Positions 34,543 through 43,111 of a stretch of 44,830 nucleotides of DNA are shown here, one piece after another. The notes beneath the pieces are model-generated. The model made no database searches, had not been told where the DNA came from, and saw only the letters and a program-made list of their open reading frames with translations. Source of the DNA: JAYZDK01 sp964604165. Its GTDB lineage: Bacteria; Myxococcota_A; UBA796; CAJQPC01. How positions within the stretch are numbered: the stretch's first letter is position 1; each line of letters starts with the position of its first letter. Position numbers and translations under genes: made by a program. The stretch spans positions 1-44,830 of the forward strand of contig CAZRYF010000039.1 in NCBI GenBank assembly GCA_964604165.1. The letters are read 5' to 3'.

Positions 34543-36345
34543 TCAGCCCTCCCCTTCCTCCAACCCGAGGACAAACGCCAGGTCCTTGGGCACGAAGAAG
34601 TAGATCACGCTCGTGCTGGGATTGTGGCCGTCTTGCCGCGGGCAGGGGTAGACCGTTCGCCCCGGCCGGCTGAAGCGCTCCAGGAGCACGTACCCCGCCC
34701 TCTCGGCACACTCGGTCCAAGACAAGGGCATGGGTGGGCCGATGGGGTCCGCGGGGCCTTCCACGCTGGGGCGCAGACCCTGGCCGCTCTTTTCATGTAC
34801 GTAGCGAAAGGCCGGGTGGTAGGTGTTCCAAGCCGTGTTCCGTTGGTCGGGAATCGACAGGGCCGTCTCCTCGGTGAACACCAGCACCAGCTGGGCGGCG
34901 CAGTACTCGGACAGCACCTCGATCAGGCCCTCGTCCCCTTGGTCCCGAATCTCGTGGAAGCCGTTGCCCACGACCATGACCGCGCCTTCTTCCTGCACAC
35001 CGGTGGCGGACAGGGGACCCAACACGGCTTGGGGTTGCCCGATGTCGGCCCGCCGAATGAAGTGCATCTTCGCGGGCAGCCGCCCCTGGGACTGCTCCTC
35101 CAGCGCCGCATCGATGGCTGCATTCTCCAGGTCTGCGCCCAGGTAGATCAAGGTGTCCCCGTTGCGCTCGAACCTTTGCCGGGTGGCCTCGCCCCGCCCA
35201 AGGGCATGCTCGATGTAGACCCGGTAGGTCCATCCGGTCTGCTGACAGAAGGAATCGAGCTGATCGTTGGCATGGGCGAAAGACTGTCGGTTGGCCCGCT
35301 GGCTGGCCGCCACGTTGCTGCCCCGGGTGAGGTGCACCGAGCCCCGGCCCTGCTGCAGGATCTCTCCCAGGGAGTGCATGTAGGGGTGGTAGGCCTCAAT
35401 AATGCCGAAGGGACCCGGCCCCCGCACCAGGGTCCGCTGGCCCAGGGTGGTGAGCGCACCAGCGGGTCCAGCCACCAGGCCCGCCCCTTGAAACAGCGCA
35501 AGGATTCCCGCGTGTTGGTCGCCTCCGTCCCCAAGGGAGTCGGGCGTCAGCGCTCGCTGTCCGACAATGTCCCCGAGCAGGCCCGCGGAAGACAACCCAA
35601 GCACCAGGGGAAGCAGCCGGTGGCCCAACTCGATCTCCTCCACCTGCGGGGTCCAGGATTGCTGAGCTGGATCTGTGCGCACTGGAGAAGTCCCCAGCGC
35701 CCAGGCCACAGCCTCTCTCTCCTCGCCGGAGAGCTCCACCCCCAGGAAGAGTCTCCGCCAGGCATCGGACATGCCGGCCGGCACAAAGGGGGGCAGGTTC
35801 GGCAAGGAAAACACCGCCCGCACCTGGGGCTCCTTCACCATGGTGAAAGCGCCCGGTGTCCGGTCCAGCAGCCCCAGAATGGAGAGAAACGTGCAGTCCA
35901 TTTCGAGCTCTTCCGAACACAACCCTTCCTGCCCGGGACGCAGCATCTCTCCCGCCAGCAGGCGATCCGCAAGGCCCTCTGACCGCAAGGTGTCCACCAG
36001 GTGCCGGGCGAGCCAGAGGGACGGGGGCGCGGTGATGGCGGAGGTCTTCAACACCTGCTCCACCACCTGCTGGCTGGCGTAGAAGTGCTCCCGCGCCGCT
36101 TCATCGGCGATCTCGCTGGTCTCCACCAGATCCGCAAGGTGCTGCAGGCCCCGCCAGGCAGCATTCCCAAACCCCAGGATGTGGGGCACGCGGTCCCGAA
36201 GATGCAGGTACGCACCTTCCTGCAAGTAGGGCCAACCGGCCGTGCTCACCTGGGTCTCGCTGGTGACCGCCGGCACCAGGCCGCGGGCCAGGGGAACCTC
36301 GTCCAGGCGAGGGTGATCAGTCAGCCATTGTGCGAACACGGTCAT
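34543..36345 (-). CDS. Methyltransferase-like protein of an uncharacterised family
   Basis: The protein has 600 residues. The first half is helical without a recognisable motif. From about residue 310 the sequence looks like a class I SAM-binding fold: GPFGIIEAYHPYMHSLGEIL, RGSNVAASQRANRQSF, YRVYIEHALGRGEATRQRFE, IYLGADLENAAIDAALEEQ, then AVMVVGNGFHEIRDQ and VLVFTEETAL. The final part (NTAWNTYHPAFRYVHEKSGQ, YPCPRQDGHNPSTSVIYF) is highly specific in appearance. The methyltransferase call is by overall pattern only; the substrate is unknown. It follows the gspF-like gene by 43 bp on the same strand. Confidence 0.55.
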   Translation of the reverse strand: MTVFAQWLTDHPRLDEVPLARGLVPAVTSETQVSTAGWPYLQEGAYLHLRDRVPHILGFGNAAWRGLQHLADLVETSEIADEAAREHFYASQQVVEQVLKTSAITAPPSLWLARHLVDTLRSEGLADRLLAGEMLRPGQEGLCSEELEMDCTFLSILGLLDRTPGAFTMVKEPQVRAVFSLPNLPPFVPAGMSDAWRRLFLGVELSGEEREAVAWALGTSPVRTDPAQQSWTPQVEEIELGHRLLPLVLGLSSAGLLGDIVGQRALTPDSLGDGGDQHAGILALFQGAGLVAGPAGALTTLGQRTLVRGPGPFGIIEAYHPYMHSLGEILQQGRGSVHLTRGSNVAASQRANRQSFAHANDQLDSFCQQTGWTYRVYIEHALGRGEATRQRFERNGDTLIYLGADLENAAIDAALEEQSQGRLPAKMHFIRRADIGQPQAVLGPLSATGVQEEGAVMVVGNGFHEIRDQGDEGLIEVLSEYCAAQLVLVFTEETALSIPDQRNTAWNTYHPAFRYVHEKSGQGLRPSVEGPADPIGPPMPLSWTECAERAGYVLLERFSRPGRTVYPCPRQDGHNPSTSVIYFFVPKDLAFVLGLEEGEG

Positions 36346-36388
36346 GGGGCCCCGTATCTAACCGCTCCGCAGGGCTTTGCTACGGGGT

Positions 36389-37297
36389 CTACATGTCCGA
36401 GGCAAACACGAAAACCATGACGACGAAGGGCACCACAAACAACACGTAGGGCAGCACGATGAGCGCGATGCCTGTGTTTCGCAAGACCTTCCCCAGCCGC
36501 TGAAGCCTCTCCTGGGCAACCCGGTGCAGGGTCGCTGGCACCCTGCCCAGGTGCTCCCCTTGCCGAAGCATCGCAGTCTCCTGGGCCGTCAGGGCGAGGC
36601 TCTCCGAGAGGGACTCGGCGAGGGTGGCACCCGCAGCCAGGTTTCGCCCTGCCACCTCACAGGCCCGGGCCGCTGCGCCGTTGGGCTCACCCTCAGCACA
36701 CTCCGCCAACAACACCTCCAGGGAGCGCCCGGCCTCCACCCCCAAGCCGAGAACCGTGAAAACCCGAATCAGGGCGGGCCCCTGGAGGGACTCCCCCAAA
36801 AAGGGGAGCCCCCAAGCGGCCCGGGTCAGTGTCCCCGCCCGACCTCTCTCCCACCGAAACAGCACCGCGAGGCCCACAGCCACGCCGGCGATTCCCCTGG
36901 CCAGGGGCTGAAAGAGGGATGGCACCACCACCGCCACGACCAGGGCAAAGGCGATCTGAACGATTGAGAAGAAGAAGGCCCTTCGATGGCTGGCGTAGCG
37001 CCGAAGCATCTCCGCGAGCCGATAGGCCGCCAGCTCCAGATGTCCAGACTGCTCCGCACTGGCCAACACCATCCCCACCCCGGGCGCCAGCGCACGATCC
37101 AGCAGGTCCCGGGCGGGCCCGAGCCCCTCTCCCCGCTCCAGCACCACGCGCATCAGGCCGGCCAATTCCCGCTCATGGGCGCTCTCGGCGCTCTGCTCAA
37201 ACATGGAGAAGGCCGTGCCCAACGACCCCCCAGTGGCCAGGACGGTCCCCACCCCATCCAACATGCACGCCGACTCAAGGGGAGAAAGCCTCCTCAC
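36389..37297 (-). CDS. Orphan GspF/PilC-like inner membrane protein
   Basis: The protein has 302 residues, GTG start at 37297 overlapping the aat stop as GTGA. Two T2SF-type helical repeats are visible (SMFEQSAESAHERELAGLMR to ASAEQSGHLELAAYRLAEML, and GVEAGRSLEVLLAECAEGEP to MLRQGEHLGRVPATLHRVA). Three membrane segments are placed as in GspF: FFFSIVQIAFALVVAVVVPS, GIAGVAVGLAVLF and IALIVLPYVLFVVPFVVMVF. It is shorter than normal GspF (about 400) at the N-terminus. No secretion ATPase, pilin or secretin gene lies nearby, so its partner apparatus is unknown. Confidence 0.8.
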   Translation of the reverse strand: MRRLSPLESACMLDGVGTVLATGGSLGTAFSMFEQSAESAHERELAGLMRVVLERGEGLGPARDLLDRALAPGVGMVLASAEQSGHLELAAYRLAEMLRRYASHRRAFFFSIVQIAFALVVAVVVPSLFQPLARGIAGVAVGLAVLFRWERGRAGTLTRAAWGLPFLGESLQGPALIRVFTVLGLGVEAGRSLEVLLAECAEGEPNGAAARACEVAGRNLAAGATLAESLSESLALTAQETAMLRQGEHLGRVPATLHRVAQERLQRLGKVLRNTGIALIVLPYVLFVVPFVVMVFVFASDM

Positions 37298-38007
37298 GGT
37301 GCATCGCCGGGCGCATCCTCAATTGGATCCAGCTTCCAGCAACCCCGCCGCGTGGGCTCCTGCAACCTCGCAGCCAGCAGATCCAGGTAGGCCCGTCGGG
37401 GAATGTTCCGGGCGCCAAACCGCGCCAGGTGGTCCGTGTGCACCTGGGAATCGAGCAGGTCCACCCCCCAGGACTGGAGCTGCCGCACCAGGTGCACGAA
37501 AGCCACTTTCGAGGCATCACTCTCCAGGGCGAACATGGACTCCCCGAAGAACACGCCCCCCAGCGCCACGCCGTACAGACCCCCCACAAGTTGCCCGTCC
37601 AGCCAGCTCTCCACCGAGTGGGCAAACCCCATCTCGTGCAAGGTCCCATAGGCCTCCAGCATCTCCGAGGTGATCCACGTGCCGTCCTGATCGACCCGGG
37701 GGACCCGGGAGCACGCATCCACCACCTGCATGAACGCCGTGTCAGACCGAATCTCAAAACGTGCCTTTCGAACCGTGCGTCGCAGGCTGCGGGGGGTCTC
37801 GAATTCATCCAGAAACAGCACAAAACGCGGGTCCGGAGAGTGCCACAAGATGGGCTGCCCCTCGCTGTACCAGGGAAAGATCCCCTGGCTGTAGGCGAGC
37901 AGTACCCGTGCAGGATGCAGGTCCCCCCCCACCGCGAGGAGGCCATCGTCCCGAGCAAGCTCCGGATCCGGGAAAATGTGCTCTTCAGGCAAGGCAAACA
38001 GCGGCAT
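37294..38007 (-). CDS. aat: Leucyl/phenylalanyl-tRNA-protein transferase
   Basis: The protein has 237 residues. It adds Leu or Phe to N-terminal Arg/Lys of proteins, marking them for ClpAP. Family signatures: DDGLLAVGGDLHPARVLLAY, SQGIFPWYSEGQPILWHSPD, GTWITSEMLEAYGTLHEMGF, AHSVESWLDGQLVGGLYGVA, and SKVAFVHLVRQLQSWGVDLL with DSQVHTDHLARFGARNIPR. Divergent from the kinase gene with a 38-bp gap; the gspF-like gene downstream overlaps its stop. Confidence 0.96.
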   Translation of the reverse strand: MPLFALPEEHIFPDPELARDDGLLAVGGDLHPARVLLAYSQGIFPWYSEGQPILWHSPDPRFVLFLDEFETPRSLRRTVRKARFEIRSDTAFMQVVDACSRVPRVDQDGTWITSEMLEAYGTLHEMGFAHSVESWLDGQLVGGLYGVALGGVFFGESMFALESDASKVAFVHLVRQLQSWGVDLLDSQVHTDHLARFGARNIPRRAYLDLLAARLQEPTRRGCWKLDPIEDAPGDAP

Positions 38008-38045
38008 GGGATCGATGGTAGCGCGGCGGGTTATTCGAAGGCACC

Positions 38046-38708
38046 ATGGCCATCGAAACCCGCCTCAACGACCTGTTCATCGGCATCGCTGGATTGATCG
38101 GCGCCGGCAAGACCACCCTGGCCACGGCGCTGGGGGAGCACCTCGGGCTTCCCGTCTACTACGAACCCGTCCAGGACAACGAATACCTGGCCGACTTCTA
38201 CGCCGACACAGCCCGCTACTCCTTTGCCACCCAGATTTACCTGCTCAACCGGCGCTTCCAGCAGCACCAGGAGATCATCTGGCGCGGCGGTGGCGGCGTG
38301 CAGGACCGCACCATCTACGAAGATGCGGTCTTTGCCAAGACCCTCGTGGACCAGGACCTGATGGACGAGCGGGACTACCGCACCTACCTGGACCTGTTCC
38401 GCCACATGAGCAATTTCATGTGCCGCCCGAACGTCATCGTCTACCTGGACCTGTCCCCCGAGAGTTCCATGGAGCGCATTCGAATGCGAAACCGGGACGT
38501 GGAGTCCAGCATTCCCATGGAGTACCTCGTGTCGCTGCACCGGGAGTACACGTCCTTCATTGAAGACATTTCACGCTCCGTTCCGGTCATTCGCGTGGAT
38601 TGGGAGCGCTTCCGGGATGCCGAGGAAATGGCCGAGGTCATCGAACGTGAGTACCTCAACGGCCGCTTCTTGCGAGATGCCAAGTGGCGTCCGACCCAGG
38701 GGGGGTAG
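38046..38708 (+). CDS. Deoxynucleoside kinase
   Basis: The protein has 220 residues. P-loop GLIGAGKTTLA near residue 16, the substrate-site glutamate in YYEPVQDNEYL, the QDRTIYED (DRS-like) motif with catalytic Glu/Asp-Arg, and the LID-type RMRNRDVES. It phosphorylates deoxynucleosides (dGK/dAK-like) for salvage; specificity cannot be set from sequence. GAAGG lies about 6 nt before the ATG. Confidence 0.9.
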   Translation: MAIETRLNDLFIGIAGLIGAGKTTLATALGEHLGLPVYYEPVQDNEYLADFYADTARYSFATQIYLLNRRFQQHQEIIWRGGGGVQDRTIYEDAVFAKTLVDQDLMDERDYRTYLDLFRHMSNFMCRPNVIVYLDLSPESSMERIRMRNRDVESSIPMEYLVSLHREYTSFIEDISRSVPVIRVDWERFRDAEEMAEVIEREYLNGRFLRDAKWRPTQGG

Positions 38709-38719
38709 ACCTGGCGGGC

Positions 38720-40405
38720 ATGAAGAATCCCCGCCGTTGGCTGGTTGGACTGTGTGCGCTTTGCTGCGCTCTGGTCTGGTCCGCCCAGTGGCACCTGTCC
38801 TCCACCTACGACGAGCCCCAGCACCTGCACATGGGCCTGCGCATCCTGCGGGATTGGGACTTTTCCCGCTTCGACAACTCCAAGATGCCGGTGAGCGTCT
38901 TCAATGCCATGGCCTGGCACCTCTCGGAGATGGAGGATGGGGCGGGCTCCTGGTTTCTTGCCCGCATGCCCCAGGTGGGCTGGCTCCTGGGGAGCGCCTG
39001 GATTGTCTTTGTCTGGGCGAAGCGATTCTATGGCCCCTGGGCAGCATTGGGCGCAGCCTCCCTCGTGGCGCTGGACCCGAACCTCCTGGCTCACGCGGGC
39101 CTGGTCACCACCGATGCGCCGTGTACCTTCTTCCTTCTGGCGGCCTGCTTCACCTGGGCGCGGGCACTTGAATTCCCCACTCACCGAAACCATGCCATTG
39201 CCGGCGCGGTGCTGGGGATGGCCCAGGCCGCCAAATTCACGGCGGTTTTTCTGGTCCCCATCCACCTTCTCGTCGCTGCGGGCTGGTGTGGCCTCTCCCG
39301 AAGCCTGGCGCCAGTGCGCCGCGCCCCCACAGCGCTCCTGGCTGCCCTGCTGGCGTTGAACCTGGCCTATGGATTTCAGGGGTTCGGCACCGCCGGCGAA
39401 GACATCGCCTGGCGGTCCCAGACCTTCTCCTCCCTGTCGGAATCAAGCTTACCGCTGCCGGTTCCCCGCCCCTGGATCGAGGGGTTGGACTGGGTGAAGT
39501 CCGATGACGATGCAGGCCACGGCAACATCTGGCTCGCTGGGGAGCTGACCCCCATGGGGCAACAGGCCTACTACTTGAAGGCCCTGGCCTGGAAGCTCCC
39601 GCTGCCGCTGCTGCTTCTGTCGATCCTGGCGCTCTTTCGACGCCCCGAAGGGCGCACCACCCTGGCCTGGCTGGTGCCCCCCGTCTTTTTGCTCGGGTGG
39701 TTCTCCCTGGCCTTCAACTTTCAGCTGGGCGTGCGCTATCTGCTGCCGGCGGTTCCCTTCTTGGCACTCGTCACTGCCCGGCTCCCGCCGCGCTGGCTGG
39801 CCGCGGGTGCGGCCTGGACTCTGCTGAGTGGTCTGTCCTGGTGGCCTTGGCTCCTCTCCTACCAGAACGAGACCCTCCTGGACCGCACCGAGGCCTGGCG
39901 CCGACTCGCCGACTCCAACCTGGACTGGGGCCAGGGCCAGGACGTTGCCGCCCAGTGGCTCGCGGGGAACCCCACGGGCCAGGTCGACCCCATTGTCCCT
40001 GCACCGGGCCCGGTTCTGCTCACCGCCAACGTGCTCACGGGTGTGCTGGGGGACCCCGTCCGCCAGGCCTGCATTCGGGACCACCTCCCCCCCACCGAAC
40101 ACCTGGCCTACGCCCAGTACCCCATGAACCACGGGGCAACCGATTTCGAGGCCTGCTTCCCCCGGGTGGAGGTCCAGGGAAAGCCCGATGGACGGCTCCC
40201 CGCCGGGACCCACCTGGTGGTCCTGAAGTACAGGGGAAAGGCGACCCTCACCCTCGGCGACTGGTCGGCCACGGGCACATCAAACGGCGAGGCTCTCCTG
40301 GGGGCTGTGGTCCAGGCCGGCCAGGCGTTTGATGTGACATTCGTTCACTCGGGCCCCGAGGCCGCGCTTTACGTGGACGGGCGGCCTGTGCCGGAGGGTC
40401 CCTGA
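38720..40405 (+). CDS. GT39-like integral membrane glycosyltransferase
   Basis: The protein has 561 residues from ATG 38720. Many membrane helices, beginning RRWLVGLCALCCALVW. The first periplasmic loop carries STYDEPQHLHMG with the Asp-Glu pair typical of PMT/ArnT-type (GT39/GT83) enzymes, and LDPNLLAHAGLVTTDAP after it. A helix-poor C-terminal domain of about 170 residues (from DRTEAWRRLADSNLDWGQGQ) faces the periplasm. These enzymes move a sugar from a polyprenyl-phosphate donor to protein or lipid; donor and acceptor are unknown here. Starts 11 bp after the kinase stop. Confidence 0.82.
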   Translation: MKNPRRWLVGLCALCCALVWSAQWHLSSTYDEPQHLHMGLRILRDWDFSRFDNSKMPVSVFNAMAWHLSEMEDGAGSWFLARMPQVGWLLGSAWIVFVWAKRFYGPWAALGAASLVALDPNLLAHAGLVTTDAPCTFFLLAACFTWARALEFPTHRNHAIAGAVLGMAQAAKFTAVFLVPIHLLVAAGWCGLSRSLAPVRRAPTALLAALLALNLAYGFQGFGTAGEDIAWRSQTFSSLSESSLPLPVPRPWIEGLDWVKSDDDAGHGNIWLAGELTPMGQQAYYLKALAWKLPLPLLLLSILALFRRPEGRTTLAWLVPPVFLLGWFSLAFNFQLGVRYLLPAVPFLALVTARLPPRWLAAGAAWTLLSGLSWWPWLLSYQNETLLDRTEAWRRLADSNLDWGQGQDVAAQWLAGNPTGQVDPIVPAPGPVLLTANVLTGVLGDPVRQACIRDHLPPTEHLAYAQYPMNHGATDFEACFPRVEVQGKPDGRLPAGTHLVVLKYRGKATLTLGDWSATGTSNGEALLGAVVQAGQAFDVTFVHSGPEAALYVDGRPVPEGP

Positions 40406-40674
40406 CCAGAGAGTTCTCCGAGGACCTGTGTGGTCCCTACCCTGTCCTTCGGTATGGACCGCCAGAGGGGACCCTGTATATCGACCTCCTTGCCCGCATC
40501 GGAGACGTGACAGCCTATGACGACGTAGAGGTCTCAGTGGAGACTCTTGGCGGGGTTCCAATTCGGGTGGCGCGCCCCCGGGCACTCTTCCACCTGAAGC
40601 GAAACACGGTCCGGCCCATCGATGCAGCCGACGCAAAAGCGCTTCAACACGCGTTCGATCTGGAGGAGGATTGA
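40405..40674 (+). pseudogene. 3' fragment of an AbiEii-like nucleotidyltransferase gene
   Basis: The frame directly after the glycosyltransferase stop encodes about 89 residues with no start codon of its own. It ends as the C-terminus of a nucleotidyltransferase-fold protein: PEGTLYIDLLARIGD, GVPIRVARPRALFHLKRNTV, RPIDAADAKALQHAFDLEED. The N-terminal catalytic part is missing, apparently replaced by the glycosyltransferase gene end. It lies immediately before the small gene at 40678, with which such proteins are commonly paired. Confidence 0.6.
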
Positions 40675-40677
40675 AAC

Positions 40678-40890
40678 ATGGGCATTGAGAGATTCCGCGA
40701 CATCGGTGAGATGCCACCGCCTCCACGCGCCGTAGGAGGGACGGTTGAGGCACGGCTCCGAGCCCTTTGGTCGAGAGCAGCCCGGTTCGCACGGCTCTCT
40801 CCCCCTCGGGCTGTGTTTCGCTTTCAAAGCCTGGAGGCCGCCAACGAGGCGCGTCTTGCTCATACCCGGAGTCGAATCCAGGGAAGGTAG
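40678..40890 (+). CDS. Small partner protein of the nucleotidyltransferase module
   Basis: The protein has 70 residues, ATG 40678 with GAGGAGGA upstream. The pattern IERFRDIGEMPPPPR near the start and FRFQSLEAANEARL near the end matches a widespread family of about 70-residue proteins (R-F-x-S/D-x-x-E-M ... F-x-S-x-E-E-A) encoded next to nucleotidyltransferase genes, probably as toxin-antitoxin pairs. The partner is truncated, so this is likely an orphan. Confidence 0.6.
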   Translation: MGIERFRDIGEMPPPPRAVGGTVEARLRALWSRAARFARLSPPRAVFRFQSLEAANEARLAHTRSRIQGR

Positions 40891-41023
40891 TCAGCGCACA
40901 AGCATCGCAGTGCCCGTCCGCCCCCGGGTAGACCGCAGCATCTGTTTCGTTGAAATTCACCTCTCTCGCAAAACCATTCCCGTCTTCATCGGTCGGGGGG
41001 ACAACCGGGAACGGCAGACCAAG
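40891..41023 (-). pseudogene. MopE-like metal-binding repeat fragment
   Basis: On the minus strand, in the same frame as the FGE-like gene and directly after its TGA, the sequence reads PTDEDGNGFAREVNFNETDA then AVYPGADGHCDAC. This fits the MopE-type repeat (Asp/Gly-rich, then D-A-x-V-x-P-G-A). It has no start codon of its own before the motif. It could be the remains of a longer protein or of a fused C-terminus of the FGE-like gene. Sequence beyond about 40890 is antisense to the small gene and shows no pattern. Confidence 0.45.
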
Positions 41024-41833
41024 TCAGTCATCCCGAAGGTAGATCCGGTGGTCCTCCAGGATGTCGGTGGGGGATGCGTCCACGCCATAGCGCCCCAGCC
41101 AATCGAGGAACCCGACATAGCTCCCCTGGGCGGCCATGGCCTCCTTCAGTAGCTCCCAACGGGCCGCATCCACCGCTCCCGGTGTGGCACAGGCCCGGAC
41201 CTGGTCATCAAAAAACGGGGGGTCCCCGGGGTCATGCAAATGGTGACCGAAGTTTGTCGGCGCATAGAAGGTGTCCAGGCGGTTGGTGCCTCCCACGACC
41301 ACGTAGGGTCGCCGCCGGTAGGCCATGCGGGCTTCATCGATTCGCGCGGAGGCCGTGGCCCAGCTCGACGCCACGTGCAGGTCGCGCAAACCCCAGGGGC
41401 TCACACACTCTTTCCAGCTGTCATAGGGCTTCATGTCCGGCCAGGAGAAGCTCGGTTCGCAGGAGCGTGGGGGGCTGGACCCCGTGGCGTAGGGTCGATT
41501 CTCTGCGCCTCCCGCCGTGACCCAGACCAGCTCCTCCGCAGTACAGAGGCGCACCCCCACGGCCAGCAGCCCCCCCTCCAGGCGGGCCACTTCTCCAGCT
41601 TCCAGGCCATCGGCAGGCCAGTGGTCCCCAGCACGGCCGGGCAGAGGGTAGATGCCCACGCAGAAAGGACCCACCTCAAGCGAAACAGGGGGGACCTGGT
41701 CTTCTCCATGGGCGGCACGGTACTGGCCCAGCACCCCGGCGCCCCCGGAAACAAACACCATGTCCTGGGGACAGAGCAGCGCACCCGGGGCTGCCCCCGC
41801 CCATGCCAGCACGCCAACCCATGAAAGGACCAT
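41024..41833 (-). CDS. Secreted formylglycine-generating-enzyme-like (FGE/SUMF1) protein
   Basis: The protein has 269 residues from ATG 41833, with a signal-like N-terminus (VLSWVGVLAWAGAAPGALL). FGE-fold elements are PQDMVFVSGG at the start, VGPFCVGIYPLPG, VRLCTAEELVW, RPYATG and CVSPWGLRDLHVASSW. Many bacterial FGE-domain proteins lack the copper-binding Cys pair of true sulfatase-activating enzymes; I cannot confirm it here, and no sulfatase gene is in the window. The C-terminus diverges from the fold after about residue 200. Divergent from the lipoprotein gene at 41943. Confidence 0.7.
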   Translation of the reverse strand: MVLSWVGVLAWAGAAPGALLCPQDMVFVSGGAGVLGQYRAAHGEDQVPPVSLEVGPFCVGIYPLPGRAGDHWPADGLEAGEVARLEGGLLAVGVRLCTAEELVWVTAGGAENRPYATGSSPPRSCEPSFSWPDMKPYDSWKECVSPWGLRDLHVASSWATASARIDEARMAYRRRPYVVVGGTNRLDTFYAPTNFGHHLHDPGDPPFFDDQVRACATPGAVDAARWELLKEAMAAQGSYVGFLDWLGRYGVDASPTDILEDHRIYLRDD

Positions 41834-41942
41834 GGTGGGATCATGCCACTCGAGGTCGAACCCAGTGAAACCGAGGCCGAATCCAGCGTTGACAGAGCAC
41901 AAGGGCCCGGGTACGGTTCCCGCACTCCTGAAGGCCTTTTCC

Positions 41943-43106
41943 ATGCGGTTTTCGCTCGTCTCTCAACTGGTACTTGGCGCCACCTGCGGCCTGCTCCTGG
42001 CAGGCTGCGGATGCCGGGACGACCCGGTTCACCCCGTTGATGACGTGCCCACCGAGGACCCGAACGACGTGGGGCAGTGGCTCTCCATGGGCACCATGCC
42101 CGACGGAAGCCCCGCGGTGTCGTTCTACGACAACACCAAGGGGGCCTTGGCCTTCTCTATCGGCACGGTGAAGGATGGCGACGTGTTCTGGGACCGGGAG
42201 GAGGTCGATGGCTACCCCGGCCAGGACGGCCTCGATCCCGGGGACCGCGGCCGCTACACCTCGCTTGTGGTGCAGGACGACGGCATTGTGTGGGTCACCT
42301 ACTACGACTCGACCAACGGGGCGCTTCGGTACGCCCACCGGAATGGGGACGGCGAATGGGAGACAGGCATCGCCGGTACAGGAAGCGGCCCCAGCCCCGA
42401 CGTAGGCAAGTTCAGCTCGGTGGCGCTGAACAGCGACGGGAATCCCGTGGTGGCCTTTTATGACGTGGGAGACGCCGAGCTTCGTTTCTCCGCGTGGAAT
42501 GGCACCGGATTTTCCACGGAAGTGGTGGACGAGGGCACAGGCCCGGCTGACACGGGCGCCGACGCCGTCGAGGCAGATGTGGGGAAATACGCCAACCTCG
42601 TCTCCTACGACGGGGTCGAGTACATCGCCTACTACGACGCGGCCCACGGGCAGCTGAAGCTGGCGAGCGGCAACGGCAGCGGCTGGTCCGTGGAGACCGT
42701 GGACGACGGCACGGACACGGAGAGCAAGGTCGGCGCGTGGCCGGACATTTTCTTTGAAGGTGGGCGGATGGTCATCGCCTACCAGGACGTGGGGAACGGT
42801 GATTTGCGACTGGCCCAGGGAACTCCCGGGGGCAGCTGGGCCCTGGAGACCGTTGACAGTGGCAGCGAGATGGGCGCGGACGCTGCGGTCTACCTGGATG
42901 GCGAGTCACCGGTCATCTACTACTTCGACGGGTACAACAACGACATCCGCAAAGCCGCCAAGGATGGGGAAGACTGGTCCACCGAGACCGTCGACGGAGA
43001 CTCGGCCGCCTTGGGGTTTCACATCGAGACCGCCACGAACGGCACAGACCGGTTTGTGGCCTGCTACGACTACACAAACCGAAAAATCTGGTTTCAGGTT
43101 CAATAG
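41943..43106 (+). CDS. Repeat lipoprotein, probable beta-propeller
   Basis: The protein has 387 residues. Signal peptide MRFSLVSQLVLGATCGLLLA ends in lipobox LAGC, so it is lipidated at about Cys22. The mature protein has at least six repeats of 50-65 residues, each with a V-x-[YF]-Y-D strand (AVSFYDNTKGAL, WVTYYDSTNGAL, VVAFYDVGDAEL, YIAYYDAAHGQL, VIAYQDVGNGDL, VIYYFDGYNNDI) and a following W-x-x-E-T-V-D element. This spacing suggests a bladed propeller. The ligand is unknown. The next gene begins 5 bp after its stop. Confidence 0.78.
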   Translation: MRFSLVSQLVLGATCGLLLAGCGCRDDPVHPVDDVPTEDPNDVGQWLSMGTMPDGSPAVSFYDNTKGALAFSIGTVKDGDVFWDREEVDGYPGQDGLDPGDRGRYTSLVVQDDGIVWVTYYDSTNGALRYAHRNGDGEWETGIAGTGSGPSPDVGKFSSVALNSDGNPVVAFYDVGDAELRFSAWNGTGFSTEVVDEGTGPADTGADAVEADVGKYANLVSYDGVEYIAYYDAAHGQLKLASGNGSGWSVETVDDGTDTESKVGAWPDIFFEGGRMVIAYQDVGNGDLRLAQGTPGGSWALETVDSGSEMGADAAVYLDGESPVIYYFDGYNNDIRKAAKDGEDWSTETVDGDSAALGFHIETATNGTDRFVACYDYTNRKIWFQVQ

Positions 43107-43111
43107 CCGCC

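Noticed and set aside
34459..35982. Plus-strand frame of 507 codons opposite the methyltransferase-like gene
   Set aside because: The minus-strand frame has patterned motifs and a consistent start; the plus-strand translation is low-complexity and motif-free.
41024..41026. Second selenocysteine codon after the FGE-like gene
   Set aside because: The frame is open beyond this TGA, but I see no hairpin with a GGTCT-like loop at the required distance and no catalytic residue expected there.
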